Source of the DNA: Pseudomonas oryzihabitans
GTDB lineage: Bacteria > Pseudomonadota > Gammaproteobacteria > Pseudomonadales > Pseudomonadaceae
Direction of reading: 5' to 3'
Length of the DNA: 64,000 nt
NCBI RefSeq assembly: GCF_006384975.1
Contig: NZ_CP021645.1
Span: forward strand, 186,001 to 250,000
Position 1 is the first letter of the stretch, and every line of letters starts with the position of its first letter. This document shows positions 14,249 to 23,654 of the stretch, piece by piece. Below the pieces are notes generated by a model. It was not told the DNA's origin. It made no database searches and was given only the letters and a program-made list of their open reading frames with translations. Both the position numbers and the translations under genes were made by a program.

Positions 14249-15247
14249 ATGCAGATCGCTCTGGCCCCCATGGAGGGGCTCGTCGACGACATCCTTCGCG
14301 AATTGCTCACCGAGGTGGGTGGGGTGGACTGGTGTGTCAGCGAATTCATTCGCGTGTGTGACCGGCTGCTGCCGGCCAACGCCTTCACCAAGCTGGCCCC
14401 CGAGCTGGCCCGTGGCTCGCGCACTGCAGCGGGTACGCCGCTGCGTCTGCAACTGCTCGGATCCGATCCCGCCTGCCTCGCCGACAACGCCGCCTTCGCC
14501 TGTACCCTGGGCGCTCCGGTGATCGACCTCAACTTCGGCTGCCCGGCCAAGACCGTGAACAAGTCCCGCGGCGGGGCGGTGCTGCTCAAGGAGCCGGAAC
14601 TGCTCAACCGCATCGTCGAGAGCGTGCGCCAGGCCGTGCCAGCGCATATTCCGGTGACCGCGAAGATGCGTTTGGGCTACGACAGCCCGAATGCGGCTCT
14701 GGCCTGTGCCGAGGCCCTGGCCGAGGGTGGCGCCGCGCAACTGGTGGTGCATGCGCGGACCAAGGTCGAGGGCTACAAACCGCCAGCGCATTGGGAATGG
14801 GTGGCGCGGGTGGCGGAGCGGGTACAGGTGCCGGTACTGGCCAATGGCGAGATCTGGTCCCTGGAGGACTACCATCGCTGCCGTAGCGTCAGCGGCCAGG
14901 CATCGGTGATGCTCGGTCGGGGTCTGGTGTCACGCCCTGACCTGGCCCGGCAGATCGCTGCCGCGACCCGTGGCGAGGCCGTACAGCCACTGGCCTGGCC
15001 GGCCATCCTGGAGTTGCTGCGCCGCTTCTGGCTGCTGGCCCGGCGCAAGTTGGCGCCGCGCTATGCGCCGGGGCGCCTCAAGCAGTGGCTGGGCATGTTG
15101 ACGCGCAGCTATCCGGAGGCGGAGCTGCTGTTCGCCCAGATCCGACGCGAATCCTCCTGTGCCTTGATCGATGTTCTGCTCGGTTTCGCGCCGCTGGATG
15201 CCGTGGGCATTGATCTGGATCAAGGTGTGGAATCCAGGCTGGCCTAG
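14249..15247 (+). CDS. dusC: tRNA-dihydrouridine synthase DusC
   Basis: 332 residues, FMN-dependent TIM-barrel enzyme that reduces U16 in tRNA D-loops in the DusC subfamily. N terminus [14 protein letters not shown], catalytic Cys in [19 protein letters not shown]/phosphate-binding segments HARTKVEGY and VLANGEIWS, and [12 protein letters not shown] are in order. ATG 14249 follows TTAGGAAAA. The C-terminal helical RNA-binding part begins near residue 245. Two hairpins follow the stop; the second is a good terminator. Confidence 0.9.
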   Translation: MQIALAPMEGLVDDILRELLTEVGGVDWCVSEFIRVCDRLLPANAFTKLAPELARGSRTAAGTPLRLQLLGSDPACLADNAAFACTLGAPVIDLNFGCPAKTVNKSRGGAVLLKEPELLNRIVESVRQAVPAHIPVTAKMRLGYDSPNAALACAEALAEGGAAQLVVHARTKVEGYKPPAHWEWVARVAERVQVPVLANGEIWSLEDYHRCRSVSGQASVMLGRGLVSRPDLARQIAAATRGEAVQPLAWPAILELLRRFWLLARRKLAPRYAPGRLKQWLGMLTRSYPEAELLFAQIRRESSCALIDVLLGFAPLDAVGIDLDQGVESRLA

Positions 15248-15307
15248 GCTGGTTACCCATGGAGGCAGCAAAGGCTTGCCTCCATCTCGAGCACGCAAGG
15301 CACTTCA

Positions 15308-15331
15308 GGCGACCTCCGGGTCGCCTTTTTT
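15308..15331 (+). terminator. Rho-independent terminator after dusC
   Basis: GGCGACC (15308-15314), loop TCCG, GGTCGCC (15319-15325), then six T. A second hairpin without a T tract (GGAGGCA 15261-15267 with TGCCTCC 15277-15283) precedes it. Confidence 0.8.
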
Positions 15332-15371
15332 CGTGGCTCGGGCTGGAACTTCCGGAATAGACGGGTAGCCT

Positions 15372-17393
15372 ATGCGGGTTTGCTCAGGACCCGTAATCCT
15401 CGTGCGTCTACCCTGGACGGCTTTTCTCGCACCTTCTTCCGCCGCGCTGCAGTTCGCGTGCAAGACGCTGTTCGCGGCGGGGCTCGCGTTGTGGCTGGCC
15501 TATCGCTTCGATCTCGAACAGCCGGCCTGGGCCTGTATGACGGTGATCGTGGTGTCTCAACCGCTGTCAGGCATGGTCGTGGCCAAGGGCCTTTTTCGCT
15601 TGCTGGGGACCCTGGTCGGTACCAGCATGGCAGTGGTGCTGATGGCGCTGTTCGCGCAAACGCCCTGGCTGTTCCTCGTCGCCCTGTCCCTTTGGTTGGC
15701 CCTTTGCACTGCGGCTTCAACGCTGCTGCGTAACCATGTCGCCTATGGCTTCGTGCTGGCGGGCTATACGGCGGCCATCATCTGCCTGCCGTCGATCGCC
15801 CAACCGCTGGACGTCTTCGACCATGCCATCGCCCGCTGCACCGAGATCTGTCTGGGGCTGCTGGTCGGCTCTGCGGTGCATGCGCTGCTCTGGCCGCAGC
15901 GGGTCGAAGCGAACCTGTTCGCCGAGGCGACCAGGACCTGGCGCCAGGCGGTAACCGCCGCTCGGGCGGAGCTGGCGGGGACGGAGAATGCCGTCCAGGG
16001 CCTGTTGGCGCTGCTGGGTCAGATGGTCGCCATCGATTCGCAGCGCGACCATGCCTGGTTCGAAGGTTATCGCGGGCGCCAGCGTGCCCGCGCCTTGCGC
16101 CTGCTGTCACGGGACCTGCTCAGCGTCTTGCGCACCGCACGCGGCGCTGCCCGTCAGGTGCGCAATCTCGAAGAGTCGCAACGGCCGCTCGTACAGCCGT
16201 GGCTGGACGCGGTGCTCGCGACGCTCAACGAGCCGGACCGCGAGCAGCTGGAGGCGCTCACGTACAGACTGCGCGAGGCGGTTGCCGCTGAACCGCTGGA
16301 TAGCGATCAGCGCTATCTACTGACGCGTCTGGCGATCCTGTTGGATAAGATCGCCGCCGCGCGCCAGTCGCTGGAGAGCGTCGATACCACCCGCCTTGAG
16401 GCGGCCGCGCCTTCCGCCCTGGCCCATCACCGCGACGTGCAGACGGCCTTGCTCTATGGTCTACGCAGTGCCTTGGCGCTGCTGGGGCTCGGTCTGTTCT
16501 GGATGGGCAGCGCCTGGCCGGCGGGGCCGGGCGCCATGCTCATTGCGGGTGTGGTCTGCAGCCTGTTCGCCAATCGTGACAACGCCTTCGCCGTGGGCCT
16601 GGGTTTTCTCCGGGGGATTTTCTACGCCTGTTTGGTCGCGATTCCGATCTCGCAGTTACTAATGCCGCAGGCAGATAGTTTTCCCTTGCTGTGCCTGGTA
16701 CTAGGCGGACCCTTGTTCTTCGCCACCCTGGGTATGGCCGGTCCGCTGGCCGGCAGAGGGACGGCGACCGCCTTCGCGCTGTTCTTGCTATCGCTGACCG
16801 TGCCCCGTAACGAGGTCATGACCGAGCTGGATACCTTGCTCAATAAGGAACTCGGCCTGTTGATCGGTGCGGGCTGGGCGGTACTGATGTTTCGGCTGTT
16901 CACCTTGAGCGCACCACGGCGGACCACCAAACGCATCCTTGAGGCCACGCTCTATGACCTGCAGCGGCTGACGTCGCTGCCGCTGCGCAATGCCGAGCCC
17001 TGGTTCGGTGGGCGCATGGCCGACCGTCTACTGTTGCTGGCGCGCCACGTCGACCTGTTGCCATCCCACGAGCGGCATCGCTGGGCGCTGGGCTTGCTCG
17101 CCCTGGATCTGGGCAATGAACTCCTGCACCTGCGTGCCTGCCTGGCCCAGGCCAAGGGAGAGCTCAGAAGCGCGCAGGAGGCCCTTCTCGGGCGTTTCGC
17201 CGAGAGCCTGGCCGAAGGGGTGGACGGATTACAGCCGAATCGGCTGGACGACGCGGGAGAGCGCCTGCGTCACGCCCTGATCGAAGCCGCGGATGGCGAG
17301 TCCAATCGGCTGGCCTGGAGCGCGGTAGGGCAGCTCCAGCAAACCTGGCGTAGTTTCTGTCTGGAACGGGAGGCGAGCAGTGTATCTGCATGA
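15372..17393 (+). CDS. FUSC/AaeB-type aromatic-acid efflux membrane protein
   Basis: 673 residues. It has an N-terminal block of about six membrane helices (residues 20-165), a cytoplasmic domain, a second helix block (about 350-510), and a C-terminal soluble region. This is the layout of the fusaric acid resistance/AaeB family, inner-membrane subunits of efflux pumps for hydroxylated aromatic acids. The next two genes supply the usual partners (DUF1656 protein and HlyD-type adaptor). The start is uncertain: ATG 15372 has no clear ribosome site and GTG 15402 is an alternative. Substrate cannot be told from the sequence. Confidence 0.8.
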   Translation: MRVCSGPVILVRLPWTAFLAPSSAALQFACKTLFAAGLALWLAYRFDLEQPAWACMTVIVVSQPLSGMVVAKGLFRLLGTLVGTSMAVVLMALFAQTPWLFLVALSLWLALCTAASTLLRNHVAYGFVLAGYTAAIICLPSIAQPLDVFDHAIARCTEICLGLLVGSAVHALLWPQRVEANLFAEATRTWRQAVTAARAELAGTENAVQGLLALLGQMVAIDSQRDHAWFEGYRGRQRARALRLLSRDLLSVLRTARGAARQVRNLEESQRPLVQPWLDAVLATLNEPDREQLEALTYRLREAVAAEPLDSDQRYLLTRLAILLDKIAAARQSLESVDTTRLEAAAPSALAHHRDVQTALLYGLRSALALLGLGLFWMGSAWPAGPGAMLIAGVVCSLFANRDNAFAVGLGFLRGIFYACLVAIPISQLLMPQADSFPLLCLVLGGPLFFATLGMAGPLAGRGTATAFALFLLSLTVPRNEVMTELDTLLNKELGLLIGAGWAVLMFRLFTLSAPRRTTKRILEATLYDLQRLTSLPLRNAEPWFGGRMADRLLLLARHVDLLPSHERHRWALGLLALDLGNELLHLRACLAQAKGELRSAQEALLGRFAESLAEGVDGLQPNRLDDAGERLRHALIEAADGESNRLAWSAVGQLQQTWRSFCLEREASSVSA

Positions 17394-17583
17394 GTGGTCG
17401 CTGGGCGGGGTCTATGTCAGTCCCCTGCTGATCTATTGCCTGTTAGCCCTGGTACCTACGGCCTTGTCGCTGTGGTTGCTGCAATGGAGTGGCCTGATGC
17501 GTTACCTCTGGCACGACACCCTGTTCGCCTGCGCCCTCTTTGTTATCTGTCTGGCCGGGATCGTCGGCCTGCTCGCCACCTGA
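17380..17583 (+). CDS. DUF1656 small membrane protein (AaeX-like)
   Basis: 67 residues with two hydrophobic helices (about 14-34 and 45-65), typical of DUF1656 proteins encoded between FUSC and HlyD-type genes. GTG 17380 is preceded by GGGAGG and overlaps the end of the FUSC gene by 14 bases. Its role in the pump is unknown in the family as a whole. Confidence 0.85.
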   Translation: MYLHEWSLGGVYVSPLLIYCLLALVPTALSLWLLQWSGLMRYLWHDTLFACALFVICLAGIVGLLAT

Positions 17584-17613
17584 TTTAAGTATCCGCTGCA
17601 AGGAACGACGACA

Positions 17614-18516
17614 ATGCCCAAAGCCCTGCGCGTGGCCCTGACCCTGCTGGTGGTGTTGCTGGCCGTGCTGGCCGGTACCTGGCTCTGGCACTTCTATCTC
17701 TACACGCCATGGACGCGCGATGCGCGCATCCGCGCCGACGTGGTGGTGATCGCGCCGGACGTCTCCGGCTGGGTCACGCGCCTGGCGGTACAGGACAACC
17801 AATTGGTGCACCGGGGCGACCTGCTGCTGCAGATCGATCAGGAGCGCTACCAGGCCGAGCTGGCCCACGCCCAGGCGGTGGCCGCCACACGCCAGGAGCA
17901 GTTGCGTCAGCGTGAAAGCGAGGCCGCCCGGCGCCTGCGCCTGGGCACCAGCGCCATCAGCGCCGAGGATCGCGAAACCGCCCAGGTCAACGTGGCCATC
18001 GCCCGCAGCCAATACCAGGAGGCGCTGAGCGACGTCCGCCTGGCGCAGATCAACCTGGACCGTAGCCACGTTGTGGCGCCGCGCGAAGGGCGGATCACCA
18101 ATCTGCAATTCGCCCAGGGCAACTATGTGCGTAGCGGCCAGGCGGTCACGGCACTGGTCGATACCCGGTCCTTCTACGTGCTGGCCTATTTCGAGGAGAC
18201 CAAGATCCCGCACATCCACCCGGGCGACGCGGTGCGGGTCCGCCTGATGAATCGTTCCGAACCCCTGAAGGGCAGGGTGGCGAGTATCAGCAGCGGCATC
18301 GCCGATCTGAATGACACGGATAATGCCCTGTTGCTGGCCAAGGTCGCGCCGACCTTCAACTGGGTGCGCCTGGCGCAACGCATTCCGGTACGCATCGAAC
18401 TGCTGGAGGTGCCTTCGGAGGTACACCTGAGCGCCGGCATGACGGCCAGCGTCTCGGTGATCGATGCCGAGGGTCATCAGCCGCTGGCCGGGTGGCGACG
18501 GATCTGGGATTACTGA
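17614..18516 (+). CDS. HlyD/EmrA-type periplasmic adaptor (AaeA-like)
   Basis: 300 residues. One N-terminal membrane anchor (about 7-27), then a biotinyl-lipoyl-like hairpin (VVIAPDVSGWVTRLAVQDNQLV), a helical coiled-coil section (about 85-140), and a beta-barrel (SYYVLAYFEET-like segment, here SFYVLAYFEETKIPHI). It would link the FUSC inner-membrane protein to an outer-membrane channel. ATG 17614 follows AAGGAA, 30 bases after the DUF1656 gene. Confidence 0.88.
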   Translation: MPKALRVALTLLVVLLAVLAGTWLWHFYLYTPWTRDARIRADVVVIAPDVSGWVTRLAVQDNQLVHRGDLLLQIDQERYQAELAHAQAVAATRQEQLRQRESEAARRLRLGTSAISAEDRETAQVNVAIARSQYQEALSDVRLAQINLDRSHVVAPREGRITNLQFAQGNYVRSGQAVTALVDTRSFYVLAYFEETKIPHIHPGDAVRVRLMNRSEPLKGRVASISSGIADLNDTDNALLLAKVAPTFNWVRLAQRIPVRIELLEVPSEVHLSAGMTASVSVIDAEGHQPLAGWRRIWDY

Positions 18517-18538
18517 GCCAGCGCCGGGGCGGGTCGTT

Positions 18539-18552
18539 ACGACTAAAGTCGT
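18539..18552. promoter_or_regulatory. 14-bp palindrome upstream of the acetate-uptake genes
   Basis: ACGACTAAAGTCGT is a perfect ACGACT-AA-AGTCGT palindrome 70 bases before the DUF485 start. Its size and position suit a dimeric activator. Acetate genes in Pseudomonas are controlled by a LuxR-type response regulator, but I cannot assign this site to it. Confidence 0.35.
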
Positions 18553-18611
18553 CTGGAAGCTGCACGGGGCGGGCCTAGAGTAGAGTTCGACGCTCCCGTC
18601 ACGCTGTAAGG

Positions 18612-18619
18612 AACAACAA
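18612..18619 (+). promoter_or_regulatory. Hfq/Crc catabolite-activity motif before DUF485-actP
   Basis: AACAACAA fits the AAnAAnAA pattern bound by Hfq with Crc in Pseudomonas mRNAs. It lies three bases before the ATG, overlapping the ribosome site. Confidence 0.6.
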
Positions 18620-18621
18620 TA

Positions 18622-18933
18622 ATGAATGACAGCACCTACCGGCGGATTGAAGCCAGTCCGCGTTTCAAAGAACTGGTGGCCAAGCGCGAGCGATTCGCCT
18701 GGACGCTCTCCGCCATCATGCTCGGGCTCTACGCCGCCTTCATCCTCCTGATCGCCTTCGCGCCCAAGGTCCTCGGCACCCGCATCCATGCGGAGACGGC
18801 CATGACCTGGGGGATTCCGCTGGGCGTCGGCCTGATCCTCTCGGCCTTCATCCTGACCGGCATCTATGTGCGGCGGGCCAATGGCGAGTTCGATCGGCTC
18901 AACCAGGAAATTCTGCGGGAGGTGCAGGTATGA
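18622..18933 (+). CDS. DUF485 membrane protein (YjcH-like)
   Basis: 103 residues with two membrane helices (about 25-47 and 60-82), DUF485 family, which is nearly always encoded just upstream of actP and is thought to assist the acetate permease. The C-terminal part is charged and cytosolic. Its stop overlaps the actP start by four bases (ATGA). Confidence 0.9.
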   Translation: MNDSTYRRIEASPRFKELVAKRERFAWTLSAIMLGLYAAFILLIAFAPKVLGTRIHAETAMTWGIPLGVGLILSAFILTGIYVRRANGEFDRLNQEILREVQV

Positions 18934-20585
18934 GACGTCTACTCGTAGCTACCGGGCTGCTCGCGCTCGCGCCGTCACTCTGGGCCGCCGATGCCATCAG
19001 CGGCGCGGTGCAGCGCCAGCCGTTGAACGTGCATGCCATCCTCATGTTCGTGGCCTTCGTCGGGGCCACCCTGGGCATCACCTATTGGGCCTCCAAGCGC
19101 AATCGCTCGGCGGCGGACTACTACGCGGCGGGCGGTCGTATCACCGGCTTCCAGAACGGCCTGGCGATCGCCGGCGACTACATGTCGGCGGCTTCCTTCC
19201 TGGGTATTTCCGCGCTGGTGTTCAGCTCGGGCTATGACGGCCTGATCTACTCCATCGGCTTCCTGGTGGGCTGGCCAATCATCCTGTTCCTGATCGCCGA
19301 GCGCCTGCGCAACCTGGGCAAGTACACCTTCGCCGATGTGGCATCCTATCGCCTCAAGCAAAAGGACATCCGGACCCTGTCCGCCTGTGGCTCCTTGGTA
19401 GTGGTCGCCCTCTACCTGATCGCCCAGATGGTCGGTGCCGGCAAGCTGATCCAGCTGCTGTTCGGCCTCGATTACAATGTCGCCGTGGTGCTGGTAGGCA
19501 TCCTCATGGTGCTCTATGTGCTCTTCGGCGGCATGCTGGCCACCACCTGGGTGCAGATCATCAAGGCGGTGCTGCTGCTGTCCGGCGCCAGCTTCATGGC
19601 CTTCATGGTGATGAAGCACGTCGGGTTCGACTTCAACCGGCTGTTCGCCGAAGCCATCGCCGTGCATCCCAAGGGCGAAGCCATCATGAGCCCCGGTGGC
19701 CTGGTGAAGGATCCGATCTCGGCCTTTTCCCTGGGTCTGGCGCTGATGTTCGGCACTGCCGGCTTGCCGCACATCCTGATGCGCTTCTTCACCGTCAGCG
19801 ACGCCAAGGAAGCCCGCAAGAGCGTGTTCTACGCGACCGGCTTCATCGGCTACTTCTACATCCTCACCTTCATCATCGGCTTCGGTGCCATCCTGCTGGT
19901 CAGCACCAATCCGGCCTTCAAGGACGCCGCCGGCGCCTTGCTGGGTGGTAACAACATGGCGGCGGTGCACCTCGCCAATGCCGTGGGCGGCAGCGTCTTC
20001 CTGGGCTTCATCTCGGCAGTGGCCTTCGCCACCATCCTGGCGGTAGTGGCTGGCCTCACCCTGGCCGGCGCTTCGGCGGTGTCCCATGACCTCTACGCCA
20101 GTGTGATCAAGAAGGGCCACGCCAACGAGAAGGACGAGATCCGCGTCTCCAAGATGACCACGGTAGCGCTGGGCGTCGTGGCCATCGCCCTGGGTATTCT
20201 CTTCGAGAAGCAGAACATCGCCTTCATGGTGGGTCTGGCGTTCTCCATCGCCGCCAGCTGCAACTTCCCCATCCTGCTGCTCTCGATGTACTGGAAGCGT
20301 CTGACCACCCGGGGTGCCATGATCGGTGGCTGGCTCGGCCTGATCACCGCGGTGGCCCTGATGGTGCTCGGTCCGACCATCTGGGTGACCATCCTCGGTC
20401 ATGCCAAGCCGATCTACCCCTATGAATACCCGGCGCTGTTCTCCATCGCCGTGGCCTTCATCGGTATCTGGTTCTTCTCCATCACCGACAAGTCGGCGGC
20501 GGGCGAGGAAGAGCGTGCACGCTTCTATCCGCAGTTCGTGAGATCCCAGACCGGTCTGGGTGCCAGCGGCGCCGTCGCGCACTGA
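18930..20585 (+). CDS. actP: Cation/acetate symporter ActP
   Basis: 551 residues, sodium:solute symporter (SSS) family. Cleavable signal-like N terminus ([20 protein letters not shown]), then about 13 membrane helices. Diagnostic blocks are [21 protein letters not shown] and [18 protein letters not shown]. It imports acetate and probably other short acids with sodium or protons. The CA motif before the upstream partner gene implies repression of the pair when preferred carbon sources are present. A strong terminator follows. Confidence 0.93.
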   Translation: MRRLLVATGLLALAPSLWAADAISGAVQRQPLNVHAILMFVAFVGATLGITYWASKRNRSAADYYAAGGRITGFQNGLAIAGDYMSAASFLGISALVFSSGYDGLIYSIGFLVGWPIILFLIAERLRNLGKYTFADVASYRLKQKDIRTLSACGSLVVVALYLIAQMVGAGKLIQLLFGLDYNVAVVLVGILMVLYVLFGGMLATTWVQIIKAVLLLSGASFMAFMVMKHVGFDFNRLFAEAIAVHPKGEAIMSPGGLVKDPISAFSLGLALMFGTAGLPHILMRFFTVSDAKEARKSVFYATGFIGYFYILTFIIGFGAILLVSTNPAFKDAAGALLGGNNMAAVHLANAVGGSVFLGFISAVAFATILAVVAGLTLAGASAVSHDLYASVIKKGHANEKDEIRVSKMTTVALGVVAIALGILFEKQNIAFMVGLAFSIAASCNFPILLLSMYWKRLTTRGAMIGGWLGLITAVALMVLGPTIWVTILGHAKPIYPYEYPALFSIAVAFIGIWFFSITDKSAAGEEERARFYPQFVRSQTGLGASGAVAH

Positions 20586-20604
20586 TAGCCTGAGCGGTAA
20601 GACA

Positions 20605-20636
20605 AAGCCCGGATCGAGTCATCGATCCGGGCTTTT
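20605..20636 (+). terminator. Rho-independent terminator after actP
   Basis: AAGCCCGGATCGA (20605-20617) pairs perfectly with TCGATCCGGGCTT (20622-20634), loop GTCA, ending in TTTT. Confidence 0.9.
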
Positions 20637-20792
20637 CATTGGGCGCGAAAAAGAGTGCCAGCGAGGATTCCATGCGTGGGGTAGAACAACGGGATTTTTC
20701 TACCCGGAATGCAGGTCCATTAAGGAAGCCCGTCGCTTCGTATCGTGATGTTACGGCGGCGGCCGATCTTTGGACTTCATGGAGAATGGCAG

Positions 20793-20951
20793 ATGACTCT
20801 TTCGACCATCCTGGTTCTGGTACTGCTGGTCCTGCTCATCGGCGGACTTCCGGTGTTTCCTCATTCGCGCAGCTGGGGCTACGGCCCGTCCGGCATCGTC
20901 GGCGCCATCCTGGTCGTCCTGCTGGTGCTACTCCTGCTCGGCATGATCTAG
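20793..20951 (+). CDS. DUF3309 miniprotein
   Basis: 52 residues, starting MTLSTILVLVLLVLLIGGLP, with two hydrophobic segments around a short HSRSWGYGPSG loop, the DUF3309 pattern. ATG 20793 follows GGAGAATGGC. The function is unknown; members are small membrane proteins common in proteobacteria. Longer frames upstream of this ATG do not look coding. Confidence 0.8.
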   Translation: MTLSTILVLVLLVLLIGGLPVFPHSRSWGYGPSGIVGAILVVLLVLLLLGMI

Positions 20952-21051
20952 CCTAAAATGCCCCGAAATGGTGCTCTAGACAAAGTTCTTGCCCATAGCG
21001 GTGCATAAGAGTAACTTCAGCTCTACGGCCTGCCTTGCCGAGTGATGTAAA

Positions 21052-21087
21052 CAAAACCGGAGTCTGCGTGAGCAGACTCCGGTTTTG
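21052..21087. terminator. Bidirectional terminator between the DUF3309 gene and dacB
   Basis: CAAAACCGGAGTCTGC (21052-21067) pairs with GCAGACTCCGGTTTTG (21072-21087), loop GTGA, with T-rich ends on both strands. It serves dacB on the minus strand and probably the plus-strand transcript as well. Confidence 0.9.
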
Positions 21088-21097
21088 TTTTTCCGGC

Positions 21098-22558
21098 TCA
21101 GTTGGCCGAGCCGTCCTGGCGACTGCGCTGATAGAGGTCCATGACCACTTCATCCAGGATGGACGAGGCGCCCCAGGGGCGGTTGCTGTTGAGGATGGCA
21201 ACCACCACCCAGCTGCGCGCGTTCGCATCCCTGACGAAACCCGCCAGCGCTCGTACGTTGTTCAGGGTGCCGGTCTTCATGTGCGCCTGGCCGGTCAGTG
21301 GCGAATTCTTCATACGCTTGCGCAGGGTGCCATCCATGCCCGCCAGCGGCAGGGAGGAGATGAACTCCGGTGCGTACGGACTCTGCCAGGCCGCTCTCAG
21401 GATCTCCGCCATCTCGCGCGCGCTGACGCGCTCCGTGCGCGACAGGCCCGAACCGTTCTCCATGATCAGGTGACTGGCATTGATGCCCTTGCGCGCCAGC
21501 CACTGGCGAATCACCCGCAGCGCCGCCTTGCCATCGTCCGCATCCGCCGAGGTGCGGAATTGCGCCCCGATGGAGAGGAACAGCTGTTGCGCCATGGTGT
21601 TGTTGCTGTACTTGTTGATGTCGCGAATGATCTCGACCAGGTCGGGCGAGAAGGCCCGCGCCAACAGCTCGGCATTGCGCGGTACGCTGCCTTCGCGGGT
21701 GCGGCCCTTGATGGTGCCGCCCAGTTCTTGCCAGATGGCCCTGACCGCGCCAGCGGTATAGGCGGGATGGTCGAGCAGCGACAGATAGCTCTGGGCATTG
21801 CAGCCATCCGGCAACTGGCCACTGACCACCAGGCTGGTGCTGCCATCGGCCTGGGGCACCGGGTTGAAGCGAACGTCAGGCCAGGCCGGGCAGCCACTCT
21901 TGCCGGTCGCGCGCATCTGGTTGTCGATGTTGACGTTGGTCAGTGGCGGGTCCATGGACACGCTGACCCGGCCATCCGCCGAGCGCACCACCATGCGTAC
22001 CGATTTGAGATTCACCAGCAGCGAATCCGGGCCTACCAGGAAGGTCTTGTTTTCGTCTTCGCCGTCATCGTTGAAGGCGGGTAGTTCAGGCTTCACGAAG
22101 CGGCCGCGATCCAGGACCAGGTCACCGGTGACTTCCAGCACGCCGTTGGCGCGCAGATCCCGCATGAGCAGCCACAGCCGCTCCATGTTCAGCTTGGGAT
22201 CGCCACCGCCCTTGAGATAGAGATTGCCGTTGAGGATGCCGTTATGCACGGTGCCATCGGTGTAGAACTCGGTCTTCCACTGGTAGGTGGGCCCCAGTAG
22301 TTCCAAGGCGGCGTAGGTGGTGATCAGCTTCATGGTAGAGGCCGGATTCACCGAGACGTCGGCGTTGTAGTAGTCATTCTCGCCCGGGCCATCGAGCGGC
22401 AGCATCACCAGTGACAGATCGTTATTGGGGATCTTGTTGGTTTGCATGGCCTTGTCGATCCGTGGCGGCAGGAAGGACATATCGGCATGGACGGGCAAGG
22501 CAAAACCCAGGGCGCAGCAACTCAGCAGCAGGCCCAGGGAACGGAAAGGATTTCGCAT
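21098..22558 (-). CDS. dacB: D-alanyl-D-alanine carboxypeptidase/endopeptidase (PBP4, DacB)
   Basis: 486 residues, class C penicillin-binding protein. Signal peptide at the N terminus (hydrophobic LGLLLSCCALGFALPVHA), catalytic SxxK in NPASTMKLIT, SxN as YSNNTM, and KTG in HMKTGTLNN. It trims or cleaves peptidoglycan peptides in the periplasm. I prefer ATG 22558, with AAGG about 12 bases upstream; the in-frame GTG 22570 touches the AAGG and has no spacing. Confidence 0.92.
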   Translation of the reverse strand: MRNPFRSLGLLLSCCALGFALPVHADMSFLPPRIDKAMQTNKIPNNDLSLVMLPLDGPGENDYYNADVSVNPASTMKLITTYAALELLGPTYQWKTEFYTDGTVHNGILNGNLYLKGGGDPKLNMERLWLLMRDLRANGVLEVTGDLVLDRGRFVKPELPAFNDDGEDENKTFLVGPDSLLVNLKSVRMVVRSADGRVSVSMDPPLTNVNIDNQMRATGKSGCPAWPDVRFNPVPQADGSTSLVVSGQLPDGCNAQSYLSLLDHPAYTAGAVRAIWQELGGTIKGRTREGSVPRNAELLARAFSPDLVEIIRDINKYSNNTMAQQLFLSIGAQFRTSADADDGKAALRVIRQWLARKGINASHLIMENGSGLSRTERVSAREMAEILRAAWQSPYAPEFISSLPLAGMDGTLRKRMKNSPLTGQAHMKTGTLNNVRALAGFVRDANARSWVVVAILNSNRPWGASSILDEVVMDLYQRSRQDGSAN

Positions 22559-22688
22559 CGGGACACACACCTTGGCAGGGTACCGGCCTAGTTGAAGAGA
22601 AAAGGGGCCGATAGACGTCGGAGTGTGGGCATTATGCAGTAAGGAGGGAGTACCGAGCCAACCCCTCTGGGCGTGGCTCCGTTAAAGA

Positions 22689-22710
22689 AACGACCGCCAG
22701 GGCGGTCGTT
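22689..22710 (-). terminator. Terminator hairpin after the 49-residue gene
   Basis: AACGACCGCC pairs with GGCGGTCGTT; on the minus strand it is followed by a T-rich stretch (TTTCTTTAAC). Confidence 0.65.
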
Positions 22711-22725
22711 CGCAAAAGCGTGGGA

Positions 22726-22875
22726 TCAGTTGTAGCCCGTGGCGTCCTTGGTGCGGTCCGGACTGTTGGGCGAAGGCGGATCGCGTCCGTCATCGGTCTT
22801 GGCGTGCTCACTGCGCACGGGCTTCTCATCCTTGGGCAGTTTGCGTTCGTCGGCTTTGCGCTGTTCTTCGGCCAT
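22726..22875 (-). CDS. Small highly charged hypothetical protein
   Basis: 49 residues starting MAEEQRKADERKLPKDEKPV and ending DRTKDATGYN. ATG 22875 follows GAGGA at good spacing and a hairpin terminator lies downstream, so the frame looks real although short. About half the residues are charged, with no hydrophobic core and no Cys, suggesting a disordered protein. Its start is 26 bases downstream of the lipoprotein gene's stop, so it may share that transcript. The function is unknown. Confidence 0.65.
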   Translation of the reverse strand: MAEEQRKADERKLPKDEKPVRSEHAKTDDGRDPPSPNSPDRTKDATGYN

Positions 22876-22901
22876 GGAATCCTCGTCTGCGTGATTACCG
22901 G

Positions 22902-23564
22902 TCAAGGTGTGACCTGGGCCGGTGTTTCGCCGTTCCCCTGGGCCGAGGAGCGGTCAGCGAAGGCGCCGTCGGCCTGTAGCTGTTTCAGGACATCGTTGAC
23001 CTGGCGACGGAAGGTTTCTTCGATGGCGGTGCCGGCCGAATGGCTGGCGGCCAGCGGCAGGAACCAGATGCCCATCCAGGTGCGTACCGAGGCGGCGTTC
23101 TTGGCGCGTAGGGGTGTTTGGCTGGCGGGTGGGAGCCATTCGGCGGTCAGCACGTAGTCGTCCTTGGCCGTGCCCGGGACGAGAAAGAAGGTGGCGCCGG
23201 TGATCAGGCCGCTGGCGATGGCGGCGGCGTAGGAGGTGCTGTTGTAGAGCTTCAGGCGGAGCAGGGCGTCATCGGGTTGGCCGATTGCGGGTACCAGGGT
23301 GATACGGTCGAAGAGGCCGGAGCGCTCGAGCACCTGGCGCAACGTGGGCTTCAAGCCTTCACGGGCCACGGCGATGGAGGTGGCGTCCTTGTCCTGGGCT
23401 TCACCGCGATAGAAGTTGAATTCCACCAGAACGTTGGGGCGATGCTGTTGCTCGCTGGCAGGGGCGCGGAAGGGTTGGGAGGAAAGTTCGTCACCCGGAA
23501 AGGCGGCGCAACCGGCGAGCAGGAGCAGGCAGAGCAGAGCGGCTAGGTTTTTCACGAAACGCAC
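22902..23564 (-). CDS. Predicted lipoprotein
   Basis: 220 residues. Signal sequence with lipobox LLLAGC (Cys at about residue 19), so lipidated and exported. The mature part has a conserved-looking core (VLVEFNFYRGEAQD, LRLKLYNSTSYAAAIASGLITGATFFLVPG) with one hydrophobic stretch near residues 132-150. GTG 23564 is the only start that keeps the signal peptide. I do not recognise the family. It lies downstream of a cold-shock gene but beyond that gene's terminator. Confidence 0.75.
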   Translation of the reverse strand: MRFVKNLAALLCLLLLAGCAAFPGDELSSQPFRAPASEQQHRPNVLVEFNFYRGEAQDKDATSIAVAREGLKPTLRQVLERSGLFDRITLVPAIGQPDDALLRLKLYNSTSYAAAIASGLITGATFFLVPGTAKDDYVLTAEWLPPASQTPLRAKNAASVRTWMGIWFLPLAASHSAGTAIEETFRRQVNDVLKQLQADGAFADRSSAQGNGETPAQVTP

Positions 23565-23610
23565 CTCATCCCTAAGTGGCGATAGCGAATCTGGCTACAA
23601 TCTGACCAAA

Positions 23611-23639
23611 AAAAAGCCCAACCTGGGGTTGGGCTTTTT
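23611..23639 (-). terminator. Rho-independent terminator of the cold-shock gene
   Basis: AAAAAGCCCAACC pairs with GGTTGGGCTTTTT. On the minus strand a long T run follows the stem. It starts 16 bases after the cold-shock gene's stop. Confidence 0.88.
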
Positions 23640-23654
23640 CGAGAAGGCGGGTGA

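Noticed and set aside
18975..20582. A 535-codon open frame antisense to actP
   Set aside because: It lies opposite a clear symporter gene and translates to Gly/His/Asp-rich nonsense.
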